Below are positions 31,088-41,188 of a DNA stretch of 64,000 nucleotides, piece after piece. The notes beneath the pieces are model-generated. The model searched no databases, was not told where the DNA came from, and saw only the letters and a list, made by a program, of their open reading frames with translations. The DNA comes from Prorocentrum cordatum (Eukaryota; Sar; Dinophyceae; Prorocentrales; Prorocentraceae): the NCBI GenBank assembly GCA_963575745.1, contig CAUYUJ010017813.1:124001-188000 (forward strand). Reading direction: 5' to 3'. The position numbers were made by a program, and so were the translations under genes. Each line of letters opens with the position of its first letter. Within the stretch, counting starts at the first letter, position 1.

Positions 31088-32160
31088 AACTTCTTCTTCT
31101 TCTTCTTCTCCTCCTCCTCCTCCTCCTCCTCCTCCTCCTCCTCCTCCTCCTCCTCCTCCTCCCCCTCCTCCCGCATCCCTCATCACTTCGGGCCAGCCGT
31201 GGTGGGGGGGGGCCTCGCCCGCGGCGTCCTCCTCCTCCTCCTCCTCCTCCTCCTCCTCCTCCTCCTCCTCCTGCCCCGAGGTGGCCCCTCCCGTAGGGGA
31301 GGGGTCGGGACCCCGGGGTCCTCCTGGCGCAAGCGGGGAGCGCCGGGCCCGAGGGGCGAAAAGCCCCCGCTCCTCTGGGACGGCCCCCGTAAGCGGGGTC
31401 CCATTCCCAGGGGGGGCAGCCAGGTCCTGGGGCCTCCCCCGGGGCGGCGCAGGGATTCTCCCCCTGCGTTCGCCGCCTTGGGGATGGGCTGGCTGTCCGT
31501 CTTCCCTGTCGTGTCGTCGTTCGTCGTCGTCGTCGCCGCCGTGTCGTCGGCCCTGGGGTCCGTTTCCCCGGTTTTTTGCCCGTGTCCCTTGGGTGTGCGG
31601 GTGGCCCTGCCCGTTCGGCTCCCCCCCTTCGTGGGGGCGGTTTCCGTTCGGGCGAGGCTCCCGCCTGTCTGTGGGGCGCGGCCTTTTTCCCTGTGTTGCA
31701 CGGGCGGGCTCGCCCGCCGCCCGCGCGGGCGGGGCGCCGCGGCCGCGCCGCGCGGCCGTGCGCGACACCCGCGGATGAGCGGTTTGGGCTGAAGCGCGCT
31801 GCGGTAAAAAAATCCCCCTCCTCATCCTCCTCATCCCTCTCCTCCTCCTCCTCCTCCTCCGCCTCCTCCTCCCTCCTACTGTCTCCTCCTACTGTCTCCT
31901 CCTTCTCTGCCTTCGCCTCCGCCTCGGCCTCCGCCTCGGCCTCCGCCTTTCTCCTCCTCCGGCTCCTCTTCTTCCTCCTCCTCGTCCTCCTCCTCGTCCT
32001 CCTCCTCCTCCTCCTCCATCTCCTCCTCCTCCTCTCTCCTCCTTCGTGCTCCCATGATCTTCCTCCTCCTCCTCCTCCTCCTCATCCTCCATCTCTTCCT
32101 CTTCCTCTTCCTCATGCTTCTCCCTCCTCTCCATCCACGTCCTTGTTCTTGTCCTCGTCC
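31088..32160. repeat. TTC/TCC arrays and GC-rich interval
   Basis: TCC arrays at 31093-31165, 31222-31272 and 31805-32160 (with TCCGCC and TCCTCATCC variants). The 31275-31800 interval is GC-rich with no recognised gene; the plus and minus frames over it end in array-derived Ser, Leu, Glu or Arg runs. Confidence 0.8.
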
Positions 32161-32387
32161 TCCCTCCGCCTCAGAGCCGACAGGGGGAAAGAGCAGGCCG
32201 CCGCCGCGGTTTGAAGCGACAAGCGTCACGCCCTGCCCCCGCAGGCACTCCCGCGCGCGGCAACCCGCTGGCGAGGCCACAAGAGGCCGTTTCCGTGCAT
32301 CCTGGGTCCGTGTGTTTCCTCCCCCTCCCCTCTTCTGAGGGGCAACGAGCAAAGAGACTGGCTCGGGAGGCAGGAGAGCCCAGAATC

Positions 32388-32550
32388 GAATCGATAAGTC
32401 GGATCGGAATAGGTCGGCAGCCGAGTCGGGGAAAAGTCGGATCGGCGGACATCGGCAGGCAAGCAAGCCTCCGTTGAAAAACCGGAGCCCAGATCGGAGT
32501 CCGAAGCCGAATCGAATTGGAACCGAATCGAATCGGAGGAATCGATGAGC
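32388..32550. repeat. Degenerate 'ATCGGAATCG' short repeat
   Basis: Variants of GTCGGATCGGAATAGGTCGG and CGAATCGGAGGAATCG repeat with an irregular 8-12-base period. Confidence 0.65.
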
Positions 32551-32757
32551 CCTGCGGAGGGGGGGAGGGAACAGCGACCTGGAAGAGGCGTTGTTACGCC
32601 GCCGATGCCGCGGCGGTGAGCGCCCCCCACAGCGAATGCTTCGGGCGCCCGCGGGGCGGACGGGGCGTGGTAGCCAGGCCCCCCCCGGTCGGCGACGGAT
32701 GAGCGAGCGGGGGTCGAGGATGCCCCTCCCCCCCCCCTGAAGCCCTTTCTCCCCCCT

Positions 32758-32955
32758 AACTCCTCCTCCTCCTCCTCCTCCTCGTCCTTCTCCTCCTCCT
32801 CCTCCTCCTCCTCCTCCTCCTCCTCCTCCTCCTCCTCCTCCTCCTCTTGTTTCTCCTCCTCTTGTTTCTTCTCCTCCTCCTCCTCCTCCTCCTCCCCCTC
32901 CTCCTCCTCCTTCTCCTCCTCCTCCTCCTCCTCCTCCTCCTCCTGCTCCTCCTCC
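32758..32955. repeat. TCC array
   Basis: TCC repeats with occasional TTC and CCC, ending just before the second MITE-like copy. Confidence 0.9.
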
Positions 32956-32967
32956 CCCCTATCTCGC

Positions 32968-33290
32968 CATCGCTCGGACGTCCATTTCTCGTGCATGTGC
33001 CGGTTTCGTGCATGATGTTCTTCGTCGGATGATCCAAGATTTGGCGGCGAGGGAGGGGGGGGACACGAGAAGGACAAGGCCTGCTCAGAAGGCGGCGGGA
33101 CGTCTCAGAAGCCCTTGCGCCTTCTGAGATTTCTGCGTTTTCGGGGAAGGCTCAGAAAATTTCTCAGAATGCCAGGGAGCTTTCGAGCCTTCTGATAAGG
33201 CCCGCCCCCTCTACCTTGCCCCTCGCTCGTCGCCGAAAGATGCTCCTCGATGGCCCTCGCCGAGGAAAACATTCACACGTTCGAGCAATG
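32968..33290. mobile_element. MITE-like element, second copy, with internal insertion
   Basis: The left end CATCGCTCGGACGT is identical to 8690-8703. The right end ACGTTCGAGCAATG differs at two positions from 8798-8811, and GATGCTCCTCGATGGCCCTC before it matches the first copy's right half. The extra roughly 200 bases in the middle (about 33045-33235) contain several CTCAGAA/TTCTGAG inverted motifs and look like a nested insertion. Confidence 0.65.
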
Positions 33291-33454
33291 TTCAGCGAAC
33301 GTTTCCCCTGAAGCCCCCCTGGAGGGGAAGGGGGGAGGGGAGAACGATGCGTCGGATGGAGGCTCCCGGATGCGGTTTGAGGAGGCGTTCTTCCCGCTCT
33401 CTTCCTCCGCGGCCGCCGCTCGCCTTCTCCTGAAGCCTCCTCCTCCTCCTCCTC

Positions 33455-33524
33455 GAGCGTACCAATGCGCAGTTACCTGCAGTGGATCTTAAGTCCACCC
33501 CCTTAACCACTCGGGCAAACTGAC
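33455..33524 (-). pseudogene. tRNA-Leu(UAA)-like, 3' truncated
   Basis: On the minus strand: a 7-base 5' acceptor GTCAGTT, TG, D-arm CCC-GAGTGGTTAA-GGG, anticodon arm GTGGA-CTTAAGA-TCCAC (anticodon UAA), and a type II variable arm GCAG-GTAA-CTGC. The T-arm begins (CATTGG) but has no complementary 3' half, and the acceptor 3' strand is missing: a GGA array follows instead. It may be a decayed tRNA gene or the head of a tRNA-derived SINE. Confidence 0.75.
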
Positions 33525-33534
33525 ATCCTAAGCC

Positions 33535-33806
33535 TCCTCCTCCTCCTCCTCCTCCTCCTCTTCCTCGCAGCTGTGCGCACTCAGGCTTCGCAGTAGCCCT
33601 ACGTGCTTTGCCCGACGGACTCGCGCGACAACCAAGCCTGCAGCAAGTGCTCCGACGTCGGGGCCCCGCGTGAGAATCCTCCAGTCTAATCTGGAAGTCA
33701 TCCTCATCGGCGGTATCTTCCTGCGTGGGCCTCCTCCTCCCTCCTCCTCCTCCTCCTCCTCCCTCTTCCTCCTCCTCCTCCTCCTCCTCCTCCTCCTCCT
33801 CCCTCA
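33535..33806. repeat. TCC arrays around unique DNA
   Basis: TCC arrays at 33533-33560 and 33728-33806. The intervening DNA has no recognised gene, but TTCCTGCGTGGGCCTCC at 33718-33734 resembles one arm of the hairpin that follows. Confidence 0.85.
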
Positions 33807-33808
33807 TA

Positions 33809-33855
33809 CCACGCAGGAAGAGGGCCTCCTCTACGGAGGCCCTCTTCCTGCGTGG
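33809..33855. repeat. Perfect 21-bp stem hairpin with 5-base loop
   Basis: CCACGCAGGAAGAGGGCCTC(C) at 33809-33829 pairs without mismatch with 33835-33855 around the loop TCTAC. A third, partial copy of the arm lies at 33718-33734. Confidence 0.9.
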
Positions 33856-33884
33856 CATCTCCTGGTCCTTGCCCACGCTTGCAA

Positions 33885-34510
33885 TACTGATTGAGGATGA
33901 CCGCCTCGGATGACAGAGGACGCTCGACAGAGGAACGAGGCTGCCGCTCGAGACTTCCTGAAGAGTCAGACCCCCATGTGTCACACAACCTGCGCTCTTA
34001 CAGTGAATCCAGATGGCCACCTCGGATTTGAAATCTACCTTGGGGGCCGAATTCAGATTTCCAACATGCGTGGACCCCATAGGGAGGAGGCTCCCGCTCA
34101 AGGCTTCCTCGCGATTCACTCACCGACGAGGCTTTCGCTGGAGGCATCCTTTCAATTGTCTTACAAACGCGGCTCCCAGGTGTCACCAGACCTGTGCTTG
34201 TAGATGGTTTTCGGATGGCCGCCTCGGGGATCGAACCTGGAGGTGGAGACCCCACAGGGAGGAGCTCCCACTCGAGGCCACCGGTTCAATTATCGTAGGA
34301 GCGGGGCTCCAGCTCGAGGCTTCCTCGGGACCCAGGCTCACTCCCAGGTGCCACCAAACCCGTGCTGTTGCCTGGTCTTCCTATGGCCGCCTCGGATTCG
34401 AACATGGAGGTGGGGACACACCTGCAGGGAGGGGCTCCCGCTCGACGTTTCTGTGCGATTCGCTCACAGACGAGGCTTCCGCTCGAGACTTACTCAAGGC
34501 GAGTGCGCGA
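33885..34510. repeat. Degenerate tandem repeat, 120-200-bp units
   Basis: ATG(G/A)CCGCCTCGGAT..GAA and GGGAGG(G/A)GCTCCCGCTCGA with following GGCTTCC recur in four units, near 33893, 34011, 34211 and 34383. Plus-strand frames through it are repeat-derived. Confidence 0.75.
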
Positions 34511-35960
34511 GTGTGTCAGTGAGTACGGTACTGGTGATGATGATGACGACTGTCGACGGTCCCGATGGTATGGTGATAACGGTGACGGTGGTGTTGACGA
34601 TGACGATGATGGCCCGCCAACAGACCGCTTCGGCCCAGAGACGGCCGCCTGCTCCGAGCGGCTCCCCCAAAGCCTGCTGGGTCCTTCCGTGCCCGCACGG
34701 AGGAGACATCCGGACTCCTGGTCACGAGCCGCGCCTGCTCTGCAGCGTGCACCTGAGATGGCCCGACAGTGCGTTGTCGTTGTGCTTGTGGAGCTTCGGA
34801 GAAGCAGATCGAGGCCCCGCGCACGATCCCACTTGCCCCGCCCACAACAGCAATGGAGGGCACATCAGAAGCCCATCGCACTCAGGAGCATCATGCTTGG
34901 ACGAACTTGCTCTGCTGCCATCCCTTGTATCCCACCTTTTCTCCGTGGCGCCATCCGTCCCTCCCTGTCTCTGTCCCCCGTCCTGCTTTGCGTCGGAGCC
35001 GACTGGACGGCCACAAGATAAAGGCAACACGGGGGGCACTTGCAGCCAAACGCGTCGTCCACGGGTAGCTCCTCGTCAACGCCCTGTAAATGCTCCGCTT
35101 CCATCTTCGAGACCTGTTGAAGTAAGATGTGGATGAGGTGCAGGTGAGCGATGAGACAGAAAGATGAGACATCGAATATGCATCGCCTTCGTCAGGAATG
35201 CACCACCGAATCATCTGGCACGTCTGCAAATTCCACGCAAATGCGTGTCAAACGCAGGGGAGTGCTGTTTACGGTCGAGTCCCCTGGCGGTATTGACCAC
35301 GCGAGACAACCTGAACTCTTGCGAGCCGAGTGACCATGAAAGCAGTTCTGAGGAAAAGGTTGCCCCAGTCGGCTGTGTCAGCACTCTTGCTAGTGATACC
35401 CCTGCGGCAACGAAGTAGTTATGACTTGCACGGGGGACGTGGAAAGGAGATGAGAGGGCACCGCAAGCAAACGATAGAAGGACGTGCAAGCCCACACTTG
35501 TGCGTACCACACCGTAACCGAACCATCATGTGATGCTAGTGTTTCGAGCTACTGAGATGTAGGCATGGGCGAATAAGGATCCATCGGGGTAGACGCGGGG
35601 CAGACACGCTAGAACCACGCGCGCGCTTCGCGCGCGCTTAGGTTAAAGTGTGCGAGTCAGTGTAGCACCAGCAGGTGGGCACGACCACCCATTCATAACG
35701 ACTGAGACGTCGTTGAGTCCATTGCGAGATCGTGGGCAGAAGTCGGAATGAGGGGCCGAAAGGGCTTGCACACCCGCTTCGGTGCTTTAGCTGCGCGCGT
35801 TGCTGCGTGGTGTTGCGTAAGCCAGCGAATCCAACATTCAAAGGGAAGGAAGGAAGAGGAGGAAGGTAGTTTTAGGCCTCCGGAGCCATCACTATGGGAT
35901 CGGGAAGCCTCAAGAAGCCCGAAACCTGGATTCTAGAATCAGGATCCTCGAACGGCAATC
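34510..35960. other. Spacer without recognised gene
   Basis: Includes a short GATGACGATGA patch (34535-34610). Frames on both strands are open over several hundred bases but show no domain. A GCGCGCGCTTCGCGCGCGC inverted repeat lies at about 35620. Confidence 0.35.
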
Positions 35961-35964
35961 CTCG

Positions 35965-36500
35965 ATCCTCCTCCTCCTCCTCCTCCTCCCCCTCCTCCTC
36001 CTCTTCCTCCTCTTCGGGCGGAGTTGCGTTGGTTTCGTAACTACCAGACGTGTGTCGGTTTTGGGACCTCTGGGGGCGCATTTGAAACCGTATTGGGGCC
36101 AATTTGTCTGGATTGGGGCGCGTCTTGGGGGTGGGGGCTGGGGAGCCTATGTTATCTTGGGGAGCTTGGGGGTGGCTGCTCTGAGGCTCCTCGGTGCTTT
36201 CCTGAAGCCCCCCTTGGTCGCGCGGAGAACACCGGATGCCTCCAGGGGGCGTCTTGGGGAGCTTGGGGCCCTGGTGCGGGGGTACTCTGAGGCTACTTTC
36301 ATCTTTCCTGAAGGTCTCCCACGCCCCGCGGAGAGCATGGGATGCCTCCGCAGGTGCCTGACTGCTGCCGAAATTGCGTTCGTTTGGGCTCTCTTGGGCC
36401 GTCCAGGAGCCCTTCTGGGCCGCCCTGCCGGGCTTTAGCCGCGTAGGGCCTCTCTTGGGTGCCTCTTGGGGCTCTTTCGGGCCGTGCTGATGCCCTCGTG
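35965..36500. repeat. TCC array and degenerate 'CTTGGGGGC' repeat, orientation 2
   Basis: A TCC array at 35965-36020 is followed by TCTTGGGGGCCTTG-type repeats to about 36500. They are the reverse complement of the CCCAAGAGG family at 26-30 kb. Confidence 0.75.
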
Positions 36501-37100
36501 GGCGTTTATTTTTTCTCGCGCGCAGCCCGCCCGATCCGCTGCCCCTCAGGAGGGCGGCTATCTTTCCGGGGCCAATCGACGAACACAGCAGTAGAGTTCG
36601 CCAGGCTGTCCTGCGAGCGTGGCCGAAACTCCTCCGATGACAGCAGAAAACAAAAACCAGCAATAGCCCCGAGGAGGAGGAAGAAGGACCCCCGGCGAGG
36701 TGTAGCACAACACAGATGCTATGTGGACACCCCCCTCTTGGCCTAGCCAGCCCGATAACAACAAATCGCACACAACGACTTCAGGAAAGGAGGAGGATAA
36801 GACGAGGAGGAAGAGGAGGAAGGGAATGAGGAGGACCGGCAGAAGAGATAAAACAAAACACACGCTCAGTGTGCAAATCGCGAGGCGGCAGCCGCCAGCG
36901 AGCCAGTGCCAGGTCAGCGAAGCACAGTCGGAGCTGATATCAAGTTAAAGAAACATGAGTCCAATCTGGGCACATGGCACGTGCCAAGAGCGCGTTTCTT
37001 TATGTTCGGCGATGGCGGGCGTCGTGGGGGGTGGTATGACGTAACGCCCCCCCCCCCCCCGCCGTGTGGCTCCGGCACCACAGCCGCGCCCGCGCGCACG
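36500..37100. other. Spacer without recognised gene
   Basis: Mixed composition with an AGG-rich patch (36790-36850) and C runs at 37047-37060. No gene motif was seen on either strand. Confidence 0.35.
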
Positions 37101-37400
37101 ACGCGACGCACGACGAGCGACGAGCGACGAGCGACGACGACGACGACGACGACGCACCAGCATGTAGGTGGCGATATGCCCCGCGGCGCCTGTGTACACC
37201 ACAACGCTCGCGTGCACCACAGAGCGCGTGTACACCACAGCGCCTGCGTACACCGCCCCCCAGGAGGCTCCGAGGCGGGGTCTGGGGTACCAGAACGCAC
37301 AGAAAGCCCCAGGAGGCCTCAGGAGGTTCCAGGAGGCCCCCAGGAGGCTCCGAGGCGGGGTCTGGGGTACCAGAAGGTACGTCGGGGCTCGATGTTGGGA
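37100..37400. repeat. ACGAGCG/ACG array and 81-bp direct repeat
   Basis: ACGAGCG and ACG repeats span 37105-37155, then a GTGCACCACA-type 15-base repeat to 37250. CCAGGAGGCTCCGAGGCGGG and the bases after it (GTCTGGGGTACCAGAA) occur at about 37258 and 37339. Confidence 0.8.
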
Positions 37401-37496
37401 GGATGTCTCAGGCGAAACCGCCATTCTCTGAGAATCGGAATCGAAATCATTGAAATTACCATGTGTTTTTGAAGGTTTTATGTTAGAATGTTGAAT

Positions 37497-37545
37497 TTCC
37501 CATGTGTTTTTGGACCCTGACGTCACGATCTGCGTGAGGGGTGCC
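37497..37545 (-). repeat. Solitary unit of the 73-bp satellite
   Basis: CCCATGTGTTTTTGGACCCT and GATCTGCGTGAGGGGTG on the plus strand are the reverse complement of the satellite unit at 6632-7216, with seven central bases replaced (GTCACG-like in place of CCCGCGG). Confidence 0.85.
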
Positions 37546-37738
37546 ACCGATTTTCAAAATTTCGAGGATGTCCCGAATTTCGAAAATTTCCCCGAACGAA
37601 ACGGCCAGAAAAATAGCGGACGCGGCGCCCCGCGTACGCATTAATCGCCTCTGAGCGTTACTCCCTCGGAGAGGTGCGTGTCATAATACATATACATATA
37701 TATATATATATATATATGCAACAGAAGCCGAGGCCTGT

Positions 37739-38327
37739 TTGAGGCGCACTTGTTGGGAGGCAAACCTTCCTGAGCAGCAGGCAATTGCCAAGCTGCGGCA
37801 ATTGTTGATGCGTGCCGACGTACATCGTCGAGACGGGGGCACCGCGCGGCAGGCTTGGGGCCGTGCGTTGGCGGAGTGGCCTGAGTTCGACAGCGGCCGT
37901 CGTCTTGTGGAGCTTTTCCTAGTCTGGGAAAGGAACACGGGCCACGTGGAGCGGCGATTCCGCCGATTCTCTGAGGTGCACTGCCCCGAGAGGGCCAGTT
38001 TGCTGGACGCTTCCGCTGGGGAGCGCACGCGCGTGGACCAAGCGCCCCCCTAGCAAGGTGCCGCGCACGTGGCTGGGCCAGCAGGAGCGGGGCGAGCGCC
38101 AGGCGTTGGTACAAGCATGTGCTCCAGCTGCACGAGCGCTTCCACGGAGGAGGGCCGACAGGCGCGACAGGGGAATCACAAGGGAGCCTCGGCCAGGACG
38201 CCGGTCAGATGTAGGCTTCGGCCGCAAGAGAGCAGCTGCCATCGACGCCATGGTGGCCGCTTCCCCGAGCAAGCGCACTCGCCTTCTCGCGGAGGCCGCC
38301 CCCGATCTCGCCGCGGTGGAGAAATGA
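37739..38327 (+). pseudogene. Coding relic, possible C-terminal part of a transposase
   Basis: One frame (37739-38053) encodes a 104-residue piece with LRQLLMRADVHRRDGG, WGRALAEWPEFDSGRRLVEL, FLVWERNTGHVERRFRRFSE and a conserved-looking HCPERASLLDASAGERTRVD. A stop follows a run of six C at 38045-38050. One base fewer in that run would carry the frame on without a stop to 38327 through VPRTWLGQQERGERQA and FGRKRAAAIDAMVA. The xVERxFRRFSEVH pattern recalls the C-terminal dimerisation part of hAT-like transposases (N-x-x-VER-x-F), but this is inference. A TA array precedes the frame, and the N-terminus is missing. Confidence 0.45.
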
Positions 38328-38329
38328 GG

Positions 38330-39065
38330 CGGCCCAGGCGAGCGTCGCAGATCCAGCCCGCGCGGCTGCAACAGTCGTCGCCTCTGTTGCCAAGCGGGAG
38401 GCCAGGGCGCGACAGCGCAACCTTGGAGGGGCGAAAGCCGCCGCCAAGGCCAGGAGTGCGCGGGGGGAGAAGGCCTTGCGCAATGCCACGCCAGGCCCTG
38501 CGGGCCGTGACGCCTACCTGGCTACCGCGCGCCCTCATGGAGCCCTCTCCCACTATGTAGTTAGGGTTCCTCCGGTGGCTCCCTCGGGCCCCCTGGGGAC
38601 TCTCTCGGGCTGCTTTGGAACTCTCTTGTGCTGCTCGACGCTCTCTTGATGCTGTCTTGGAGCCCTCTCGGGGGCCTCGTGGACCGTGTGGCGCCGATTG
38701 GGGAGCCTTTGGGGCTGACATGGCAGCCGATGGGACATAAGAAGCGAATCTCATAGAAATGTACGCTTTTCCATGGGAAATGTTCGTTCTTGGCACCCGG
38801 GAGCTTTCTCAGCGGCCTCTTGGACCGTCTTCAGGGAGTCCTTGTAAACCTTTTTTGAATCCTCTGGGAGCCCAGTTCGGCCGTTCCGGGTCCCTCTTCG
38901 CCCGTCATGGGGACCCGAGCCCGTCTTGGGGCCCTCGGGGGGCCCTCTCCGACCATGTAGGGAGCCTCCAGTGCCCCCCTGGGGGTTCCTGGGTACTCTC
39001 TTGGGCCGTGCTGGAGCTCTCTTGTGCTGCTTGAAACTCTCTTCAGGCCGTCTGGGGGGATTCAC
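38330..39065. repeat. GC-rich spacer and degenerate CTCTTGG repeat
   Basis: No gene is recognised from 38330 to 38560. From 38560 to 39065 units such as CTCTCTTGGGCCGT and GGGGGTTCCTGGG form another orientation-2 segment, interrupted by an AT-richer 38740-38800. Confidence 0.6.
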
Positions 39066-39069
39066 CTGT

Positions 39070-39415
39070 GTTTCACCCGATAGATAATCTCATCCGTTTT
39101 GTTCCATCCGTTCAATTTCATCCGTTTCATTCCATCCGTTTACATCCATCCGTTTAACTTCATCAAGTTTAAATTCGCCCGGGTGTAAACTCATCCGGTT
39201 ACAAGTCCCCCGGTTTAAATTCATCCGGGTTTAATTCGTCCAATTTAAAGTCATCCGGTTCTAATTTCTTCGGTGCGCTTCTTTCTGGCTCCCGTCATTC
39301 AAACCTCTCCCAATTAAACTCGTCCGGTTTGAAGTCGTCCAGTTTGAATTCATCCAGCTTTCTTGGAATTCGTTCGGTTTTAGTTCGGCTGGTTTGAATT
39401 CATCCCGCTGCCAGA
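39070..39415. repeat. Degenerate TTCATCCGGTTTAAA minisatellite
   Basis: Some eighteen units of about 15-20 bases, variants of AATTCATCCGGTTT and TTCATCCGTTTCATTCCA. It is AT-rich, in contrast to its surroundings. Confidence 0.85.
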
Positions 39416-39463
39416 CAGCCGAGGGCATCCAGCGGCGCCGACGCGGAAATGGGGGAAGATAAC

Positions 39464-40110
39464 TGAGGAGGAGGAGGAGGAGGAGGAGGAGGAGGAGAAC
39501 GGAGGGGGAGGAGGAGGATGAGGAGGAAGAGCAGGAGCAGGAGGAGAAAAAGGAGGAGGAAAAGGAGGGGGAGGAAGAGGAGGAGGGAGGAGGGCGGAGA
39601 GAGGAATGAGGAGGAAGAAGGGAGGAGGGAGGAGGAGGAGCAGGACGAGGGCGAGGAGGAGGTCGAGGAGGAGGCTGTCGGGAGCCTCTTGTGGGGCTTG
39701 TCTGCGGCTTCTTCGGAGCGTATTGGGGCCTCTTGGGGGCCTTTTGCGGGCCTCTTGGGGCCTCTTGGGGGCCTCTTGGGGCCTCCTGGGGGCCTTTTGG
39801 GGTTGGAACTGAATCATAAAATTGGGGCGTCTTTTGGGCTCACGGTCCCCCTCTTGGGCTCCTCTTGGGGCCGCCTTGGGTCTCTCTTGGGCTCTCGTGG
39901 GCGCCTCGTGGGCCGTCTTGGGACAATAATTGGGGCCTCTAGGGTCGTCGTCAACACCGCAAAAGCCAAAACATCGGATGTGCCAGAATGTACGGTTTCG
40001 CATGGGAAACCAATGATTTTGGGCGGTTGGGCCATGTGGATAAGCATCTTGGGTTCCTCTGGGGGCGTCTTGGCGGCGTGTACGGCTCTCTGAGAGGTAT
40101 CTTGGGCGTC
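39464..40110. repeat. GGA array and orientation-2 degenerate repeat
   Basis: GGA/GGAGGAAA repeats at 39464-39670, then CTTGGGGCCTCTTGGGGGCC repeats to 40110 with an AT-richer insert near 39960-40030 (GAATGTACGGTTTCGCATGG), comparable to the insert at 38755-38790 (AAATGTACGCTTTTCCATGG). Confidence 0.8.
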
Positions 40111-40221
40111 TTGAGGCCATTTGTCGGCGACCGGTGGCCGTCCCGGTGCTGCCCGGGCCTCCTCCCGAACGGCTCCGCGCAGTCCGAGACACCGGAGGCC
40201 CCGGAGGCCCCCACCATGTAC

Positions 40222-40273
40222 CCTGGTATATATGTAGATATACATCTGTATATATATATAGACATACAGACAT

Positions 40274-40310
<37 letters not shown>

Positions 40311-40500
40311 AAGACAGACAGACGGACAGACGTGTATAAGGAGTGAAGATCGCGCGAGGGAGAGAGGGAGACACACAATAACAAAACATATATATATATA
40401 TATATATATACACACTCATATCTATACACATGTGTACATTGTGTGCACGTTATGAAGGGTGAGAGAGAGAGAGAAAACAAAAAAATGAGAGGGAGAGAGG
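40222..40500. repeat. TATA/ACAGACAG and TA/GA arrays
   Basis: CAGACAGA repeats at about 40262-40330, TA repeats at 40387-40410, and GAGAGAGA at 40462-40500. Confidence 0.9.
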
Positions 40501-41185
40501 TTGAGATATACCCGTGGCAATTTCAGGCCTGACCCACCCGAAGCTGCAGAGGGAGAGGAAAAGCGAGAGAATCCGGATAATGATAAGGAAGATGTGGGTG
40601 AAAATGATGAAAAAGGGAGGAGGAGGAACAAGAAGAAGAAGAAGAAGAGGAAACGGGGAGGAAGAGGAGGAGGAAACGCCTCGAAGAGCGCCCTGATGGC
40701 GGTGTCAAGCCAGGACTCCTGCGATGCTTGCCAAGGCGCGCCCGAGGGAGCAACCCAGCGGGGGGGGTGCATCCTCCCTGGGGAGGAGCAAGAGGAGAAG
40801 AGGACCCTCCCCTGCCAAGCTGTCGTGTCCCCTTCTCTGCCTCCTGCGTATCGTCCTTCCCTCCACCCTCATCCTGCTCCTCCTCTCCCTTCTCCTCCCT
40901 CTCCTCCTCAGTCATTCCCCTCGGCAAGGGGCCGAGTTCGGGACGGCAAACTAGGGAATGGCACTGCCGCTCAGAGCCATGAGGAGGTTGGAACCCCGCC
41001 ATCAAGAGAGCTCCACTCCCCTCGTCGGCGTACTCCTATCCTCAGGAGTTCGCACCCCTTTCATGGTGCACGGGCCCCCTGACGGGCTACGTGATCTCCG
41101 CATGAAATAGGCGGACCGACCGACGGACGTAGTTGAAGTGTGCTCCGACGGTTGCAAAGAAGCTGGCGTTGGCGACAAGTGAGCG
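40500..41185. other. Spacer without recognised gene
   Basis: GAA/GGA-rich (40600-40680) and TCC-rich (40855-40910) patches. The frames over it are low-complexity. Confidence 0.35.
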
Positions 41186-41188
41186 CCG

